A DNA stretch of 64,000 nucleotides from Butyrivibrio fibrisolvens (lineage in GTDB: Bacteria; Bacillota; Clostridia; Lachnospirales; Lachnospiraceae), in the NCBI RefSeq assembly GCF_037113525.1, contig NZ_CP146963.1, positions 3,100,001 to 3,164,000 on the forward strand, written 5' to 3'. Below, one piece after another: positions 6,824 to 15,909 of this stretch. Position numbers and translations under genes: made by a program. The notes under the pieces are model-generated. The model had not been told where the DNA came from and did no database searches. It saw nothing but the letters and a program-made list of their open reading frames with translations. Within the stretch, counting starts at the first letter, position 1; every line of letters begins with the position of its first letter.

Positions 6824-9814
6824 TTAACTTGCGAGGAGCTTATCCAGCTCCTCTGGCAAGATTCCAAGGAAATAATTCTCCAGGTGTTCCCATATCTCAT
6901 CACTGGTAAACTGATTCTGGAACAGGAAGGAAAGCATTGCAACAGAGATCTTATGTCTGTTTACAACATTATTAAGCAGATCGTTCCTGTATAACTCAGG
7001 CTTATCACGTACAATTCTCATGTTCTTGGTCTCATTAACATAGATATATATCTGGCTGTTAGTTCCGCCAAGCGACTTAAAGCGAAGAACTCCAAAAGCC
7101 TCAAGAATTCCAAGAACAGTAAGATATTCCTTTGTCTTATTACTATTGTTCTCGTTAGTTACATAAATGCGTCCATCCCTAACTTCCTCTGTAATCATCC
7201 TGAAATTCTTCTCAATCCAGTAAATAAAATCTCTGGATGCAGGATTGAATCTATAAATAACCTTATCATTTCTGATAGCTCGACTATCAAACATCTTGCT
7301 ATTCATTCCCCTGGAATATGATCTTGAGAATGTTGTAATAGCTGCAAGGATTACTCGAACGATGTTTTCAGCTCTGTACATGCCTATTCCAGCATTATCT
7401 GAGACAAGTTTAGCCATCTCTTCTTCAGATATAAATTTATTATTTCGTACAGAATAGTTAATGGCATTCTTAACTGCTTCTAAGATATCTGTATATGTAT
7501 TCACATAATTATTTTCAAAAGATATATCTACAGACATAGCAGTTGAATATCTGAACTCACGATTAAAATCCAGATCATCGCTTCCAGTATAAAGAAGATA
7601 CTTAAATTTAGGATATGACATTTTATCCTCATAAGATTTCTCCCAGATCTTCTTAAGATTAACTTCACATACGTTATGTTTTAAATCCTTGAGCTGTACA
7701 CATCCAGGATAACGTCTACCCAGTTTTTCTCTTTCTTTTGGTGCGAAAGAAAGATAGCCATAAGCAAACACTGGTACAGGTTTCATTCTGAACGGAACCA
7801 TTCCTTTGTTCTCATAATCCTTCTGGATCAGAAGCATAGCAGTCTTAACCTTATTAACTATATCTTCTTCGCCACCGAATGTATTTTCAAATATATATGC
7901 AAAGCTCTCTGTATCAACCAGCATCTCATTGCGCTTCTTGGTATGAGTATCTTTCTTATTGGAATATCTGTAATCTTCATACAGCTCCAATATCTTCTTC
8001 ATCACTTCAACAAGCTGCCCCTTGTAAAGCCTTGAGAGACCATGAAGACGATTGATATGCTGGAAATCATTGCTCATATGCTCGTATATAGCGTGACCAT
8101 TTATGCTCTCATCTCTTGCAGCTCTTCCAATCTCCTGCATATAATCACATACATTTCCGGTAGGCGCATAATGCGATACAACAGCAATATCAGGAATATC
8201 AATACCCATTCCAAAAGCCTTAGTAGCAAGCATAATCATCTTGTCACCGCTAAGAAAAGCCTGGAAACCTGCTTCCTTATCTTCTGCTTTCATCTGACCA
8301 TGATACTTTGCTACGAATTCAGAAAGATTCTCTGTAATACAATAAGTATAAAAGCGGTCGATAAGTGCAACTGTAGGAAAATATATTAAAGTCTTCTGTC
8401 CACGTATTAAGCTTTTTCGAATCATTTTGACCATGGCATTAAACTTATCAAGCTCATATTCAACTTTGTTATGTTTTGACTCTATCTCACTAACCTCTAT
8501 GGATATATTTCTTCTCTTTAAATATCCAAGGTATGTTATAGGGTCAATCATATGCATACTATTCAGTGTCTCTTTGTACATATCTTCATGACCGCCATAT
8601 ATAGCTGTAGCTGTAAATGTTGCGATCACAAAAGACATAGGCTTTTCTTCTGCCTTGCCTTGAGCTGAGCGAAGCTTACTTACATGATCTCCAAGATACC
8701 AATAGTCAGGTCTGAACTGCTTGCCCCAGGTTGTTACAATGTGAGCCTCGTCAATTATTATCATTCCTATCTTTCTTGAACCAATAAGTGACTCAATGCC
8801 GCTACGTCCAAGTAATGATTCAGGTGAAAGATATAGAATGCTTACGTCTCCATTCTTAACTTCCTCTAATATCTCCTCTTTAATGACAGGTGAGATATCA
8901 GAATTAATAGTTCTTGCTCCATGATATCCCTTCTCTTCAAGTGCCTGAACCTGATCATTCATAAGGCCGATAAGAGGTGTAACAACTATAGTTACCAATT
9001 TGTATTTCTCTGCCAGATACATAGCAGGGAGCTGGAACATCAGAGACTTACCTGCACCAGTTGGTGCAGTAACAAAGATATCTCTGGCATTCTTGCGATT
9101 TACGCAGTTTTCTACCTGAGAGATCATATCTCCAATAATCTTCTCCTGAGACACTTCGATTATTTTCTTCTCGCCTCTTTCCAGTGCATCGAGATCATAA
9201 TTTTTGATATTCCGGAACTCTTTATATCCCCAGTACTGCTCCATAAGTTCATTTACTCGAGGATAAGAAATGATCTTATTATAATCTGTATGAAGAGATG
9301 AAAGCTTTATCTCCTCACTTACAGCTTCGCCAAATGATACAAGTTCGATCTTCTCATTTCGAAGATCATAGTCTTCAAAGTTATATGAGCAGATATAACC
9401 TGACTCTCCTTCATGGAAATCACTGTAGATATAAAGATACTCATCTATATCAGCAAGCTTTTCATCACTTGATACTTCCTCATCAAAATGACTTAATAGT
9501 GATCTTGCTATCTCATCATCAATTCTTACATCTACAGGATACTTAAGCGAAAGCTCAGCATTAGTAATTACTACAATATGCTTAAACTGACGTATAACCA
9601 TTTCATACATGCATACGAATTCATCGAAAGCGATGACCTTAACAGGCATCATAGCAAGTGCCATAAGTCTGGAAATATTATTATCAATGGTATCCTTAAT
9701 TGCTATCTTGTCATATCCAAGATCTTCAACACTGAATCCTTTTAGTACAAAAAGTGTACTCTCATCGTTCTTTACCTTAATGATATTTTTGATATCTGTA
9801 ATATAGTTATGCAT
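6824..9814 (-). CDS. RecQ-like DEAH-box superfamily 2 DNA helicase
   Basis: 996 residues from the ATG at 9814 (GGAGGGAC upstream); the longer frame to 9895 lies inside the sigma gene and lacks a start signal. Residues about 1-225 are an extra N-terminal region not typical of RecQ. The helicase core follows: Walker A APTGAGKSLMFQLP, VVTPLIGLMNDQV, the DEAH box IIIDEAHIVTTWGKQFRPDYW, ATFTATA, and motif VI around DYMQEIGRAARDE. The C-terminal third (about 650-996) lacks an obvious RQC zinc cluster and HRDC and may be accessory-specific. RecQ-family enzymes unwind 3' to 5' at forks and D-loops. It is coupled to the sigma gene by an 8-bp overlap. A hairpin sits in its last codons (6833-6853). Confidence 0.85.
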   Translation of the reverse strand: MHNYITDIKNIIKVKNDESTLFVLKGFSVEDLGYDKIAIKDTIDNNISRLMALAMMPVKVIAFDEFVCMYEMVIRQFKHIVVITNAELSLKYPVDVRIDDEIARSLLSHFDEEVSSDEKLADIDEYLYIYSDFHEGESGYICSYNFEDYDLRNEKIELVSFGEAVSEEIKLSSLHTDYNKIISYPRVNELMEQYWGYKEFRNIKNYDLDALERGEKKIIEVSQEKIIGDMISQVENCVNRKNARDIFVTAPTGAGKSLMFQLPAMYLAEKYKLVTIVVTPLIGLMNDQVQALEEKGYHGARTINSDISPVIKEEILEEVKNGDVSILYLSPESLLGRSGIESLIGSRKIGMIIIDEAHIVTTWGKQFRPDYWYLGDHVSKLRSAQGKAEEKPMSFVIATFTATAIYGGHEDMYKETLNSMHMIDPITYLGYLKRRNISIEVSEIESKHNKVEYELDKFNAMVKMIRKSLIRGQKTLIYFPTVALIDRFYTYCITENLSEFVAKYHGQMKAEDKEAGFQAFLSGDKMIMLATKAFGMGIDIPDIAVVSHYAPTGNVCDYMQEIGRAARDESINGHAIYEHMSNDFQHINRLHGLSRLYKGQLVEVMKKILELYEDYRYSNKKDTHTKKRNEMLVDTESFAYIFENTFGGEEDIVNKVKTAMLLIQKDYENKGMVPFRMKPVPVFAYGYLSFAPKEREKLGRRYPGCVQLKDLKHNVCEVNLKKIWEKSYEDKMSYPKFKYLLYTGSDDLDFNREFRYSTAMSVDISFENNYVNTYTDILEAVKNAINYSVRNNKFISEEEMAKLVSDNAGIGMYRAENIVRVILAAITTFSRSYSRGMNSKMFDSRAIRNDKVIYRFNPASRDFIYWIEKNFRMITEEVRDGRIYVTNENNSNKTKEYLTVLGILEAFGVLRFKSLGGTNSQIYIYVNETKNMRIVRDKPELYRNDLLNNVVNRHKISVAMLSFLFQNQFTSDEIWEHLENYFLGILPEELDKLLAS
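6833..6853. terminator. Hairpin between convergent genes
   Basis: GAGGAGCT-TATCC-AGCTCCTC, within the last codons of the RecQ-like gene and just past the end of WYL regulator 2. There is no clear U-tract on either strand, so its action as a terminator is uncertain. Confidence 0.3.
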
Positions 9815-10802
9815 AAAGTCCCTCCAATCTTCTTCTCTGTGATGGTTTTGATAGTTTTCTAATTGCGGTTGATTCAATCTGGCGGATTCGCTCACGAGTC
9901 ACATTGTACATATGACCTATTTCTTCCAAAGTCATCCTGTCATTACCTTCAAGTCCAAATCTCATGCTTATGACTGCATGCTCTTTGTCTGATAATGATT
10001 CAAGAGCTTTGCTAATCTCTTCTGCAACAACATTGCTCATGACCTCATCTTCAACATTATCTCTGGCAGCTACAAAATCTATTATTTCTGTATCTGCATC
10101 AGCATCTTGGTTAGCTATCTTGTTAAGGCTTGTAGTATTAAGATACTGATCAGCATACATTACAAGCCTCTGGATATCCTCGTAGGAATAATCTGTGTCA
10201 TAGTCACTATTTACATATTCCATAAGTTCATGTATTGTATTTGCTCCATGAAGCTTTCTGCACTTATTAACTCTTATTACCTGCTCAAACATATGAACGG
10301 GAAGTCTCATACCATAGCCATCATTCATAACTGCTCTTGTAATCGCTTGACGAATCCAGTTACAAGCATATGTTGAAAGCTTATATCCAAGTGAGACATC
10401 GAACTTATCAACCGCAGTCATAAGGCCTATGCTTCCTTCAATATACAAGTCCTCTTCATCCAGGCCGGTAGGTCTATACTGCTTCAATACTCTGGCTGCA
10501 ATCTTATGTACTAGATTCTTATTATTGATTATCAGTGCATCCTTGGCTTCTTTACTCCCCTGCTGTGCCAACACGCACAATTCTTCATTCGTAAGACCTC
10601 GCAAATCACTGCCGTCAAAAAATAAGGTCTTGTTCACAGATTCATCAATAACCTTGAACCCATTCTTAGAAAGGATAGCAAGTACGCTTTCTATCTCATC
10701 TTCTTCAAGTCCCTCTACTAGTTCCAGAAAATCATCCTGATTGATTTCCTTGTCTGCATTTGCATACTTACCGATTAAAGCCAAAATAAAAGCTGTATTC
10801 AT
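9807..10802 (-). CDS. Sigma-70 family RNA polymerase sigma factor, accessory
   Basis: 331 residues, start supported by AAAGGAGGT. Residues about 1-65 are an unusual N-terminal helical region in place of sigma region 1. Region 2 follows (about 75-155: LVHKIAARVL, GLDEEDLYIEGSIGLM, YKLSTYACNWIRQAI), including the -10-binding helix. Region 3 is shortened (RLPVHMFEQVIRVN), and region 4 is complete (MTLEEIGHMYNVTRERIRQIESTAIRKL). It resembles RpoD/SigA-type proteins in regions 2 and 4 but is encoded within a defence cluster with a RecQ helicase, so it is not the housekeeping factor. The shared TATAATTCGGAA element lies 62 bp upstream of its start, which could mean autoregulation. Its target promoters are unknown. 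Confidence 0.85.
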   Translation of the reverse strand: MNTAFILALIGKYANADKEINQDDFLELVEGLEEDEIESVLAILSKNGFKVIDESVNKTLFFDGSDLRGLTNEELCVLAQQGSKEAKDALIINNKNLVHKIAARVLKQYRPTGLDEEDLYIEGSIGLMTAVDKFDVSLGYKLSTYACNWIRQAITRAVMNDGYGMRLPVHMFEQVIRVNKCRKLHGANTIHELMEYVNSDYDTDYSYEDIQRLVMYADQYLNTTSLNKIANQDADADTEIIDFVAARDNVEDEVMSNVVAEEISKALESLSDKEHAVISMRFGLEGNDRMTLEEIGHMYNVTRERIRQIESTAIRKLSKPSQRRRLEGLYA

Positions 10803-10863
10803 ACGCTACCTCCTTTAACTCTGCTCTGTTGTTCTCTTGTTTATGAGATAATCATACAGCTTT

Positions 10864-10888
10864 AGGTTTATCTATTTTCCGAATTATA
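10864..10888 (-). promoter_or_regulatory. Shared 25-bp regulatory element, copy 2
   Basis: AGGTTTAT-N5-TTCCGAATTATA; the 12-bp core is identical to the other copies, and the 8-bp arm has two mismatches against them. It lies 62 bp upstream of the sigma gene start. A TATAAT is present on the minus strand, but no good TTGACA-like -35 hexamer is seen 16-18 bp before it. Confidence 0.6.
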
Positions 10889-10902
10889 ATCAAACATAAA
10901 AA

Positions 10903-10932
10903 TACCGGCTACTCACAATTGAATAACCGGTA
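10903..10932 (-). terminator. Terminator at the end of the long BREX unit
   Basis: TACCGG ... CCGGTA hairpin with an 18-nt loop that contains further partial pairing, preceded on the plus strand by an A-run (U-tract for minus-strand transcription). It lies just after the ParB-like gene and separates the unit from the sigma/RecQ pair. Confidence 0.55.
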
Positions 10933-10940
10933 AATCAACA

Positions 10941-13052
10941 TTATAGCTGCACATTAAACGGAATTATGCGAAGAACCTCATTGGTCACACTAGTATCAGA
11001 CTGAATTAATAAGAATACTTTTTTAATTTCATTCTGATTATCTAAAACAAAATCGCATACCGTATCTTGTGCAGTCGTGACCTCACATCTATTGATATTA
11101 CTAATTTTGCGATACTCTTCATCCACAAAATAAGCTTTTATTACACAAGTATCCTCTTGTTCTGCGCATTCTTTAACTGCGCCAAAAGATATCTCCACAG
11201 AAGTAGATGTAATAGAGGTCTTTAAATTTCTACACACAACCAAAGGGATATCAGGATTACTGATTGCCAATTTAGGTTTTTCAGCAACCATGCCGGAAAC
11301 CATGCCCTTGTATTCATTGACAACGTTAGATAAGCTATTAAGCTTTCCTCTAAGTTCTTCCTTTTCGGTATCATTCATTTTTTCAAAGACATGCTCATCA
11401 ATATCTGCCAGTGTAGATATGCTTTTGGAGACGTTTTCCATAGGCTGAGACTTTAACTGCTTACGCCTTGATAACTGCAAGGCAGCATCCATTGATTTTT
11501 TCAGCTTCTCACGGATTATCTCATTCTCGTTGGCAAAAGAATCGACATCATCTTTATTAGTAATTGCACGTCCATCAAATTTTTCATGAATAAGAGTGTT
11601 TATATCGACCTGCTCATTAAAATACTCCTTATAGGAATTCTTATTTATAAGCATTTTAATATCACGAATAAACTTTCTCTGGTCGAGTAATGCATGAAAT
11701 AGAATATTATTAAACGTAATAGTTTTGAGTAATTCTTTCTCTTTTGGGTCGAGCTTATTCAGTATAGGCATCATTTCAAAGAATAAACTATACACTTGAT
11801 ATTCCCTGGCTACAAAGAATTGCATCGGAAGCTTAATATACTGAAGAAATTCAGCAATCACTTTAGCGATTTCGATTCTCTTCTTTACTTCTGCAACAGA
11901 CTCATTGGCACTCTTGGCATACTCATCAACAGTCAGTGTCTTTTCAAGTTCTATGTCTCGATATGTTCCTAATGCATAATCAATAAGATCATAATCTACC
12001 TTCTTCTCCTCACCATGTTGAATGGCCAACTCAAGCATCTTAATCTGCTTTTTGTCTGTCTCTATATCAACGTCCATGATAGCTGTTTCAAAATATTTTG
12101 GTTCTGCAGTATCACGCTGAATACGACGAAGACAGGTGAATCTTCTATTTCCATCAACTATTCTTCCGTCTGATAAAGTAACGCCAGGTACTCGTTGCTC
12201 AGTAAGAAGAATATTGCTTTGAGTCTTTTTTATCGCTTCCGGATTACTTTCATAAATAAAGTTCTCTATTATTTCATTTCGCTGCTCCTGATTCAAGCTC
12301 TTTAAAGCATCAGCACCATGCTCAGATGAATATCTGTCTATCCAAGTGGCTATTCTATCATTCTGATCATTATAATAAAGTGCATCAAGCTTTACTTTGT
12401 ATACGGGATACGACTTAGTTTCCCCAGCAAATGTAACCTTTGTTTTCAGTGTAGTTGGTTGAACAACATCAGTGCCAACCAGTTCCATCAGATTAATCTT
12501 CTCGCCTGCAGTAAAGTTAGATTGTTCAAGATTTCTTCTGATATCAACAGGTACCGGTCCATTCTCAGTAATGCTTTGATTTACATTATTACGAACCTCC
12601 AAATAAATCTGCCTAATACGGTCTGCTTCATCCCTATCTACATAATCACAAAGACGCGTCATAGAATCCAATGTACGTTCTGCATCCTGCTGATCAATAT
12701 CGCCTATGCCAATATGTCCAATTATTTTATTTCGATTATTAACCAGTTCGTGCGTATAATTGGATACCGTTGAGAATTCACTGTCGCTAATTCCAAAAAG
12801 CTCCTTACATGTTCGTTCAAATAATATAATACTATTTGAAATATCAATAGATTTTCTCAGCTGTTCGTCTGTACCTGATTGAGGCAACTTGTATGGTAGA
12901 TTTCCGTACTTATCACTAAGCTTATTCAATATCCCATTCCACCAATTACTGCCATAACTATTTTTAAATGCCTCTACTTCTGCATTCACTAATACTTCCT
13001 GCAAAATAGCGAATCCATCATTCACATAGTCTTGGTTAACTCTTAATGCCAT
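10941..13052 (-). CDS. Swt1-type HEPN plus ParB-like domain protein
   Basis: 703 residues, start with a strong AGGAGGAGG site. Residues about 5-150 match the Swt1-like HEPN pattern: helical, ending in LVNNRNKIIGHIGIGDIDQQDAERTLDSMTRLCDYV, which contains the R-N-x-x-x-x-H signature of HEPN RNases. Residues about 210-345 resemble the ParB/Srx N-terminal domain (VKLDALYYN, then RVPGVTLSDGRIVDGNRRFTCLRRI, where GxxxxDGNRR is the ParB box II/nucleotide-binding motif). A helical region follows (about 345-560) and a beta-rich C-terminal domain (about 590-703). ParB-fold proteins hydrolyse CTP or act as nucleases; HEPN domains often cut RNA. Which activity matters here is unknown. It is the last gene of the BREX-led unit. 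Confidence 0.65.
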   Translation of the reverse strand: MALRVNQDYVNDGFAILQEVLVNAEVEAFKNSYGSNWWNGILNKLSDKYGNLPYKLPQSGTDEQLRKSIDISNSIILFERTCKELFGISDSEFSTVSNYTHELVNNRNKIIGHIGIGDIDQQDAERTLDSMTRLCDYVDRDEADRIRQIYLEVRNNVNQSITENGPVPVDIRRNLEQSNFTAGEKINLMELVGTDVVQPTTLKTKVTFAGETKSYPVYKVKLDALYYNDQNDRIATWIDRYSSEHGADALKSLNQEQRNEIIENFIYESNPEAIKKTQSNILLTEQRVPGVTLSDGRIVDGNRRFTCLRRIQRDTAEPKYFETAIMDVDIETDKKQIKMLELAIQHGEEKKVDYDLIDYALGTYRDIELEKTLTVDEYAKSANESVAEVKKRIEIAKVIAEFLQYIKLPMQFFVAREYQVYSLFFEMMPILNKLDPKEKELLKTITFNNILFHALLDQRKFIRDIKMLINKNSYKEYFNEQVDINTLIHEKFDGRAITNKDDVDSFANENEIIREKLKKSMDAALQLSRRKQLKSQPMENVSKSISTLADIDEHVFEKMNDTEKEELRGKLNSLSNVVNEYKGMVSGMVAEKPKLAISNPDIPLVVCRNLKTSITSTSVEISFGAVKECAEQEDTCVIKAYFVDEEYRKISNINRCEVTTAQDTVCDFVLDNQNEIKKVFLLIQSDTSVTNEVLRIIPFNVQL

Positions 13053-13068
13053 TTATTTCCTCCTCCTT

Positions 13069-15291
13069 TTAGATATCCTCATAATACAATTCTTTACTTA
13101 AGTAAATCCTATCAAGGATATCATCATAATACATATCCGAACCCTTTATCAGATATATAAGATTGTTTCTTTCTATATTGATTCCATATTCATCTCTAAG
13201 AATTGAATCAAGTTCGTAATAATCAAGCATTTCTTTCTTCTCGAGTAAGAAATGAATAAAATCAGCTGTTGTAAAAGGTGCCTCGCCTTTACAGAAGATA
13301 AGAGTTCCTCCTGATCTGGCAAACCGCACCTTATCCGATGTTCTAACTAGAGAAGCATCAAACCACTTGCTTACTCCAAGTTTTGCTGACATTAAATCAA
13401 ATCCTTTATGCTCTGCACTCTCCACAGTAAAAAAAGCATCATCAATCGCTGATATCAATTCATCCGCATATCTACGAAGCCTTTCCTTTGTTATATCCGG
13501 ATATATCTTTTGTATACGTGTGAATTTGATAAACTGCCGATCTTCATATTCTATTAAATCAAGGGACTGCCTCAACATATTCAATGTAGTATTAAACATT
13601 TGAACATAATAAAGTCTGGAATCCATTGCATCTAAATCAATTAGATCTCTAGAGGTAAGTACAAACTCAAAGTACTCCCTGGCGCTAGAATATGAATTCT
13701 TCAAAATATAATTAGAATACACATCATATCCCAGTTGTTTTAAAGTCCTTGCGTTAATGCATTCTTTCCTATGTTCTCCAAATTCATCCGAAAAACACTT
13801 CTGTACATCTTCTGTAAAATAGAAATCTTCTGAAAGATAGCCCAGCATAAAACTAACTTCTTTTTCATTAAGAAGTGGCTGATCTGTTTCAAACATCCCA
13901 TTATGATAGAATTCATCAATGTATTTATGAAAATTCGCAGCTACTGTAGTAGAAAGAACTCCATATTCATCTTCATACAGCTTATCAAATTCTTCAGCTG
14001 ACACAGGCGCAACCTGATACAATAGATTTCTAACCTGTTTTTCTCTACTAGCATCTCCAAAGACAATAAATGGCGTTCTGCCAAAATCTACTTGATAAGT
14101 GCCCTCTGCATTCCAGATGTTCTCAGTCTTTTTTAAAAGATTATGAAGCTCGTATCCATCAATGATACCGTATTCTTCCATGAGATACTTGTTATCTTCA
14201 AACAGTTTGAATGCCCCAATTTCAACATTCTTAAATTGATCTAAGTGAAGACTCCATATCAGATTAGAAATATCTTGCTTCTTTATATCGTAATAACGGA
14301 ACTTCCTACCGTATCTATTTAATACATAGAAACTATCGGCTAATCTTACTTCAAACGCTCGTTCCGATGGATATGACAAACGCTCATCATCAGTGAGATT
14401 ATTGTCTTCCAAAGTTCTATTGTATATCTTATAGAACTCGGAATACGACATTTCATTCTCTGAGCAATACATCTTAGCAAGCTGCCTACAAATAAGATTG
14501 CGGTATTTAGGAACATAAGTCTCGCCAATTAAGATACTCTCTTTTACTAAATACTCTTTTGTACGAAGATAAATATCCTTAGTTGCTGCAGGGTCACTCA
14601 ATATCTCTTCAATATCCTTATTCCCTGCTACTTCGCCCAACGTAAGATATCTATATATCCTATCCGAAACACCAAATATATAAATAAATGCTTCTTGATT
14701 GATCTCATAATTATCAATCCAATAAGCGTAAGCGTCTTCTCTAAGTCTTGGCTTATTATCCAATGCACCTTCTATAAGCTGTCTAACACAATCCCCAGTC
14801 ACTCCCATCCTGTTCCCGGCAGCTTCCAGCGTCAGACCCTCAAGCCTATAAGTTACCGCTTCTCGATCATTATCTTGAAGACTGTTTACCCAATCATCGA
14901 TGCCTATGTATTTCAGGCGGATCATGTTATCTTGAATCTCGAAATAATCATCTTCACATAACTCATTTATGACCTGCTTAAATAATACAGATCCCGTAAT
15001 GATTGAAGGTAATATAATTTTGAGACTGCGAATATCCGACCATTCTACACTATTAAATTTACTCTTAATAAACTGGATAACTTCATCCTTCACATTTTCA
15101 TTTGAAAGGAAGGATTTTTCAAATTCTACTTTCTCAATGTAATCTTCAGGGTTATTTTTAATATCAGCATTACTTAAAACAGAGGAAATCTGATTTAGTG
15201 CAGCTCTGATATTCACTGAATCAAAGAAGCCTTCACATGTACCATATCTATTCTTCAAAGCAGTAACAAATAAATCTGCTTCGTCTGTCAC
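13069..15291 (-). CDS. Sigma region 4-like protein, C-terminal part of a frameshifted gene
   Basis: 740 residues. A GTG starts this frame, but the frame is open upstream of it to about 15362, where it continues the domain broken off in the next gene. It was therefore probably the 3' part of one gene of about 924 codons (13069-15842). Near residues 140-170 it has a sigma-70 region 4-like helix-turn-helix (VTYRLEGLTLEAAGNRMG then VTGDCVRQLIEGAL). Several segments later in the protein (about 440-470 and 680-740) look like repeated small helical modules (for example FIHFLLEKKEMLDYYELDSIL). No enzymatic motif is seen. The combination of alpha-CTD-like and sigma-4-like domains suggests DNA binding or contact with RNA polymerase. 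Whether the downstream part is still translated from the GTG is unclear. Confidence 0.6.
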   Translation of the reverse strand: MTDEADLFVTALKNRYGTCEGFFDSVNIRAALNQISSVLSNADIKNNPEDYIEKVEFEKSFLSNENVKDEVIQFIKSKFNSVEWSDIRSLKIILPSIITGSVLFKQVINELCEDDYFEIQDNMIRLKYIGIDDWVNSLQDNDREAVTYRLEGLTLEAAGNRMGVTGDCVRQLIEGALDNKPRLREDAYAYWIDNYEINQEAFIYIFGVSDRIYRYLTLGEVAGNKDIEEILSDPAATKDIYLRTKEYLVKESILIGETYVPKYRNLICRQLAKMYCSENEMSYSEFYKIYNRTLEDNNLTDDERLSYPSERAFEVRLADSFYVLNRYGRKFRYYDIKKQDISNLIWSLHLDQFKNVEIGAFKLFEDNKYLMEEYGIIDGYELHNLLKKTENIWNAEGTYQVDFGRTPFIVFGDASREKQVRNLLYQVAPVSAEEFDKLYEDEYGVLSTTVAANFHKYIDEFYHNGMFETDQPLLNEKEVSFMLGYLSEDFYFTEDVQKCFSDEFGEHRKECINARTLKQLGYDVYSNYILKNSYSSAREYFEFVLTSRDLIDLDAMDSRLYYVQMFNTTLNMLRQSLDLIEYEDRQFIKFTRIQKIYPDITKERLRRYADELISAIDDAFFTVESAEHKGFDLMSAKLGVSKWFDASLVRTSDKVRFARSGGTLIFCKGEAPFTTADFIHFLLEKKEMLDYYELDSILRDEYGINIERNNLIYLIKGSDMYYDDILDRIYLSKELYYEDI

Positions 15292-15326
15292 AGAATTCCC
15301 TGAGAAAAATAGTTTTACCTTAGTTT

Positions 15327-15842
15327 CTATGAAATCATAGAGTTCATCTTTTGATTTCTTGCCAAGGAATTAATATTATTTATATCATTCTCATTTAAAG
15401 CGACTATTTCTGAAATATATTCATATCCACTTCTTCTGAGTGCATTCTCTGTTCTAGGTGAGAATCCACAATTTAATATATGCAGATCATCACAATATAG
15501 GCCATTTTGATCCATATATTTTATCTGCACCACATCATTAGTTTTTAAGTCTGGAAAAGCTCTCTGCAGTACAGTTCTTTCACCATCATCAGCATCTTCT
15601 GATTTATTAATGATGGTTTCTCCAAAAATGCCTTTAGATAGATATATTTTCCCTGATTTTATATGACTTATAACTGTCACTAACTCTTGTGCAGATTTGG
15701 ATCCTATATTCTGCAAACTCTCGATATCATCTATACTAAGTTCAAGAATCTGGCTCACATAATTATATCCAGCACTACGAAGGCACTTGACCACCCTTGC
15801 GGACAAACTCAGCTGTTCTATAGGTATACCGTCCCATTCCAT
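15327..15842 (-). pseudogene. RNA polymerase alpha-CTD-like protein, N-terminal part of a frameshifted gene
   Basis: 171 residues in frame. Residues about 5-65 form an alpha-CTD-like helix-hairpin-helix module (IEQLSLSARVVKCLRSAGY, then SIDDIESLQNIGSKSAQELV). A second module starts at about 122 (LNCGFSPRTENALRRSGYEYISEIVALNENDI) but ends abruptly after NINSL. In the other frame the missing part follows directly: 'GKKSKDELYDFIETKVKLF', which is exactly the expected end of an alpha-CTD module (NIxxLGKKSxxEL). One missing G near 15362-15363 explains the break. No standard slippery heptamer is visible, so this is a real mutation or a sequence error rather than obvious programmed frameshifting. 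Confidence 0.75.
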
Positions 15843-15909
15843 AAGTAATGGTCTCCTCTTATATTAATAATTCTCATCACAACAAACAATAAATCATGCA
15901 AAGCATTTC

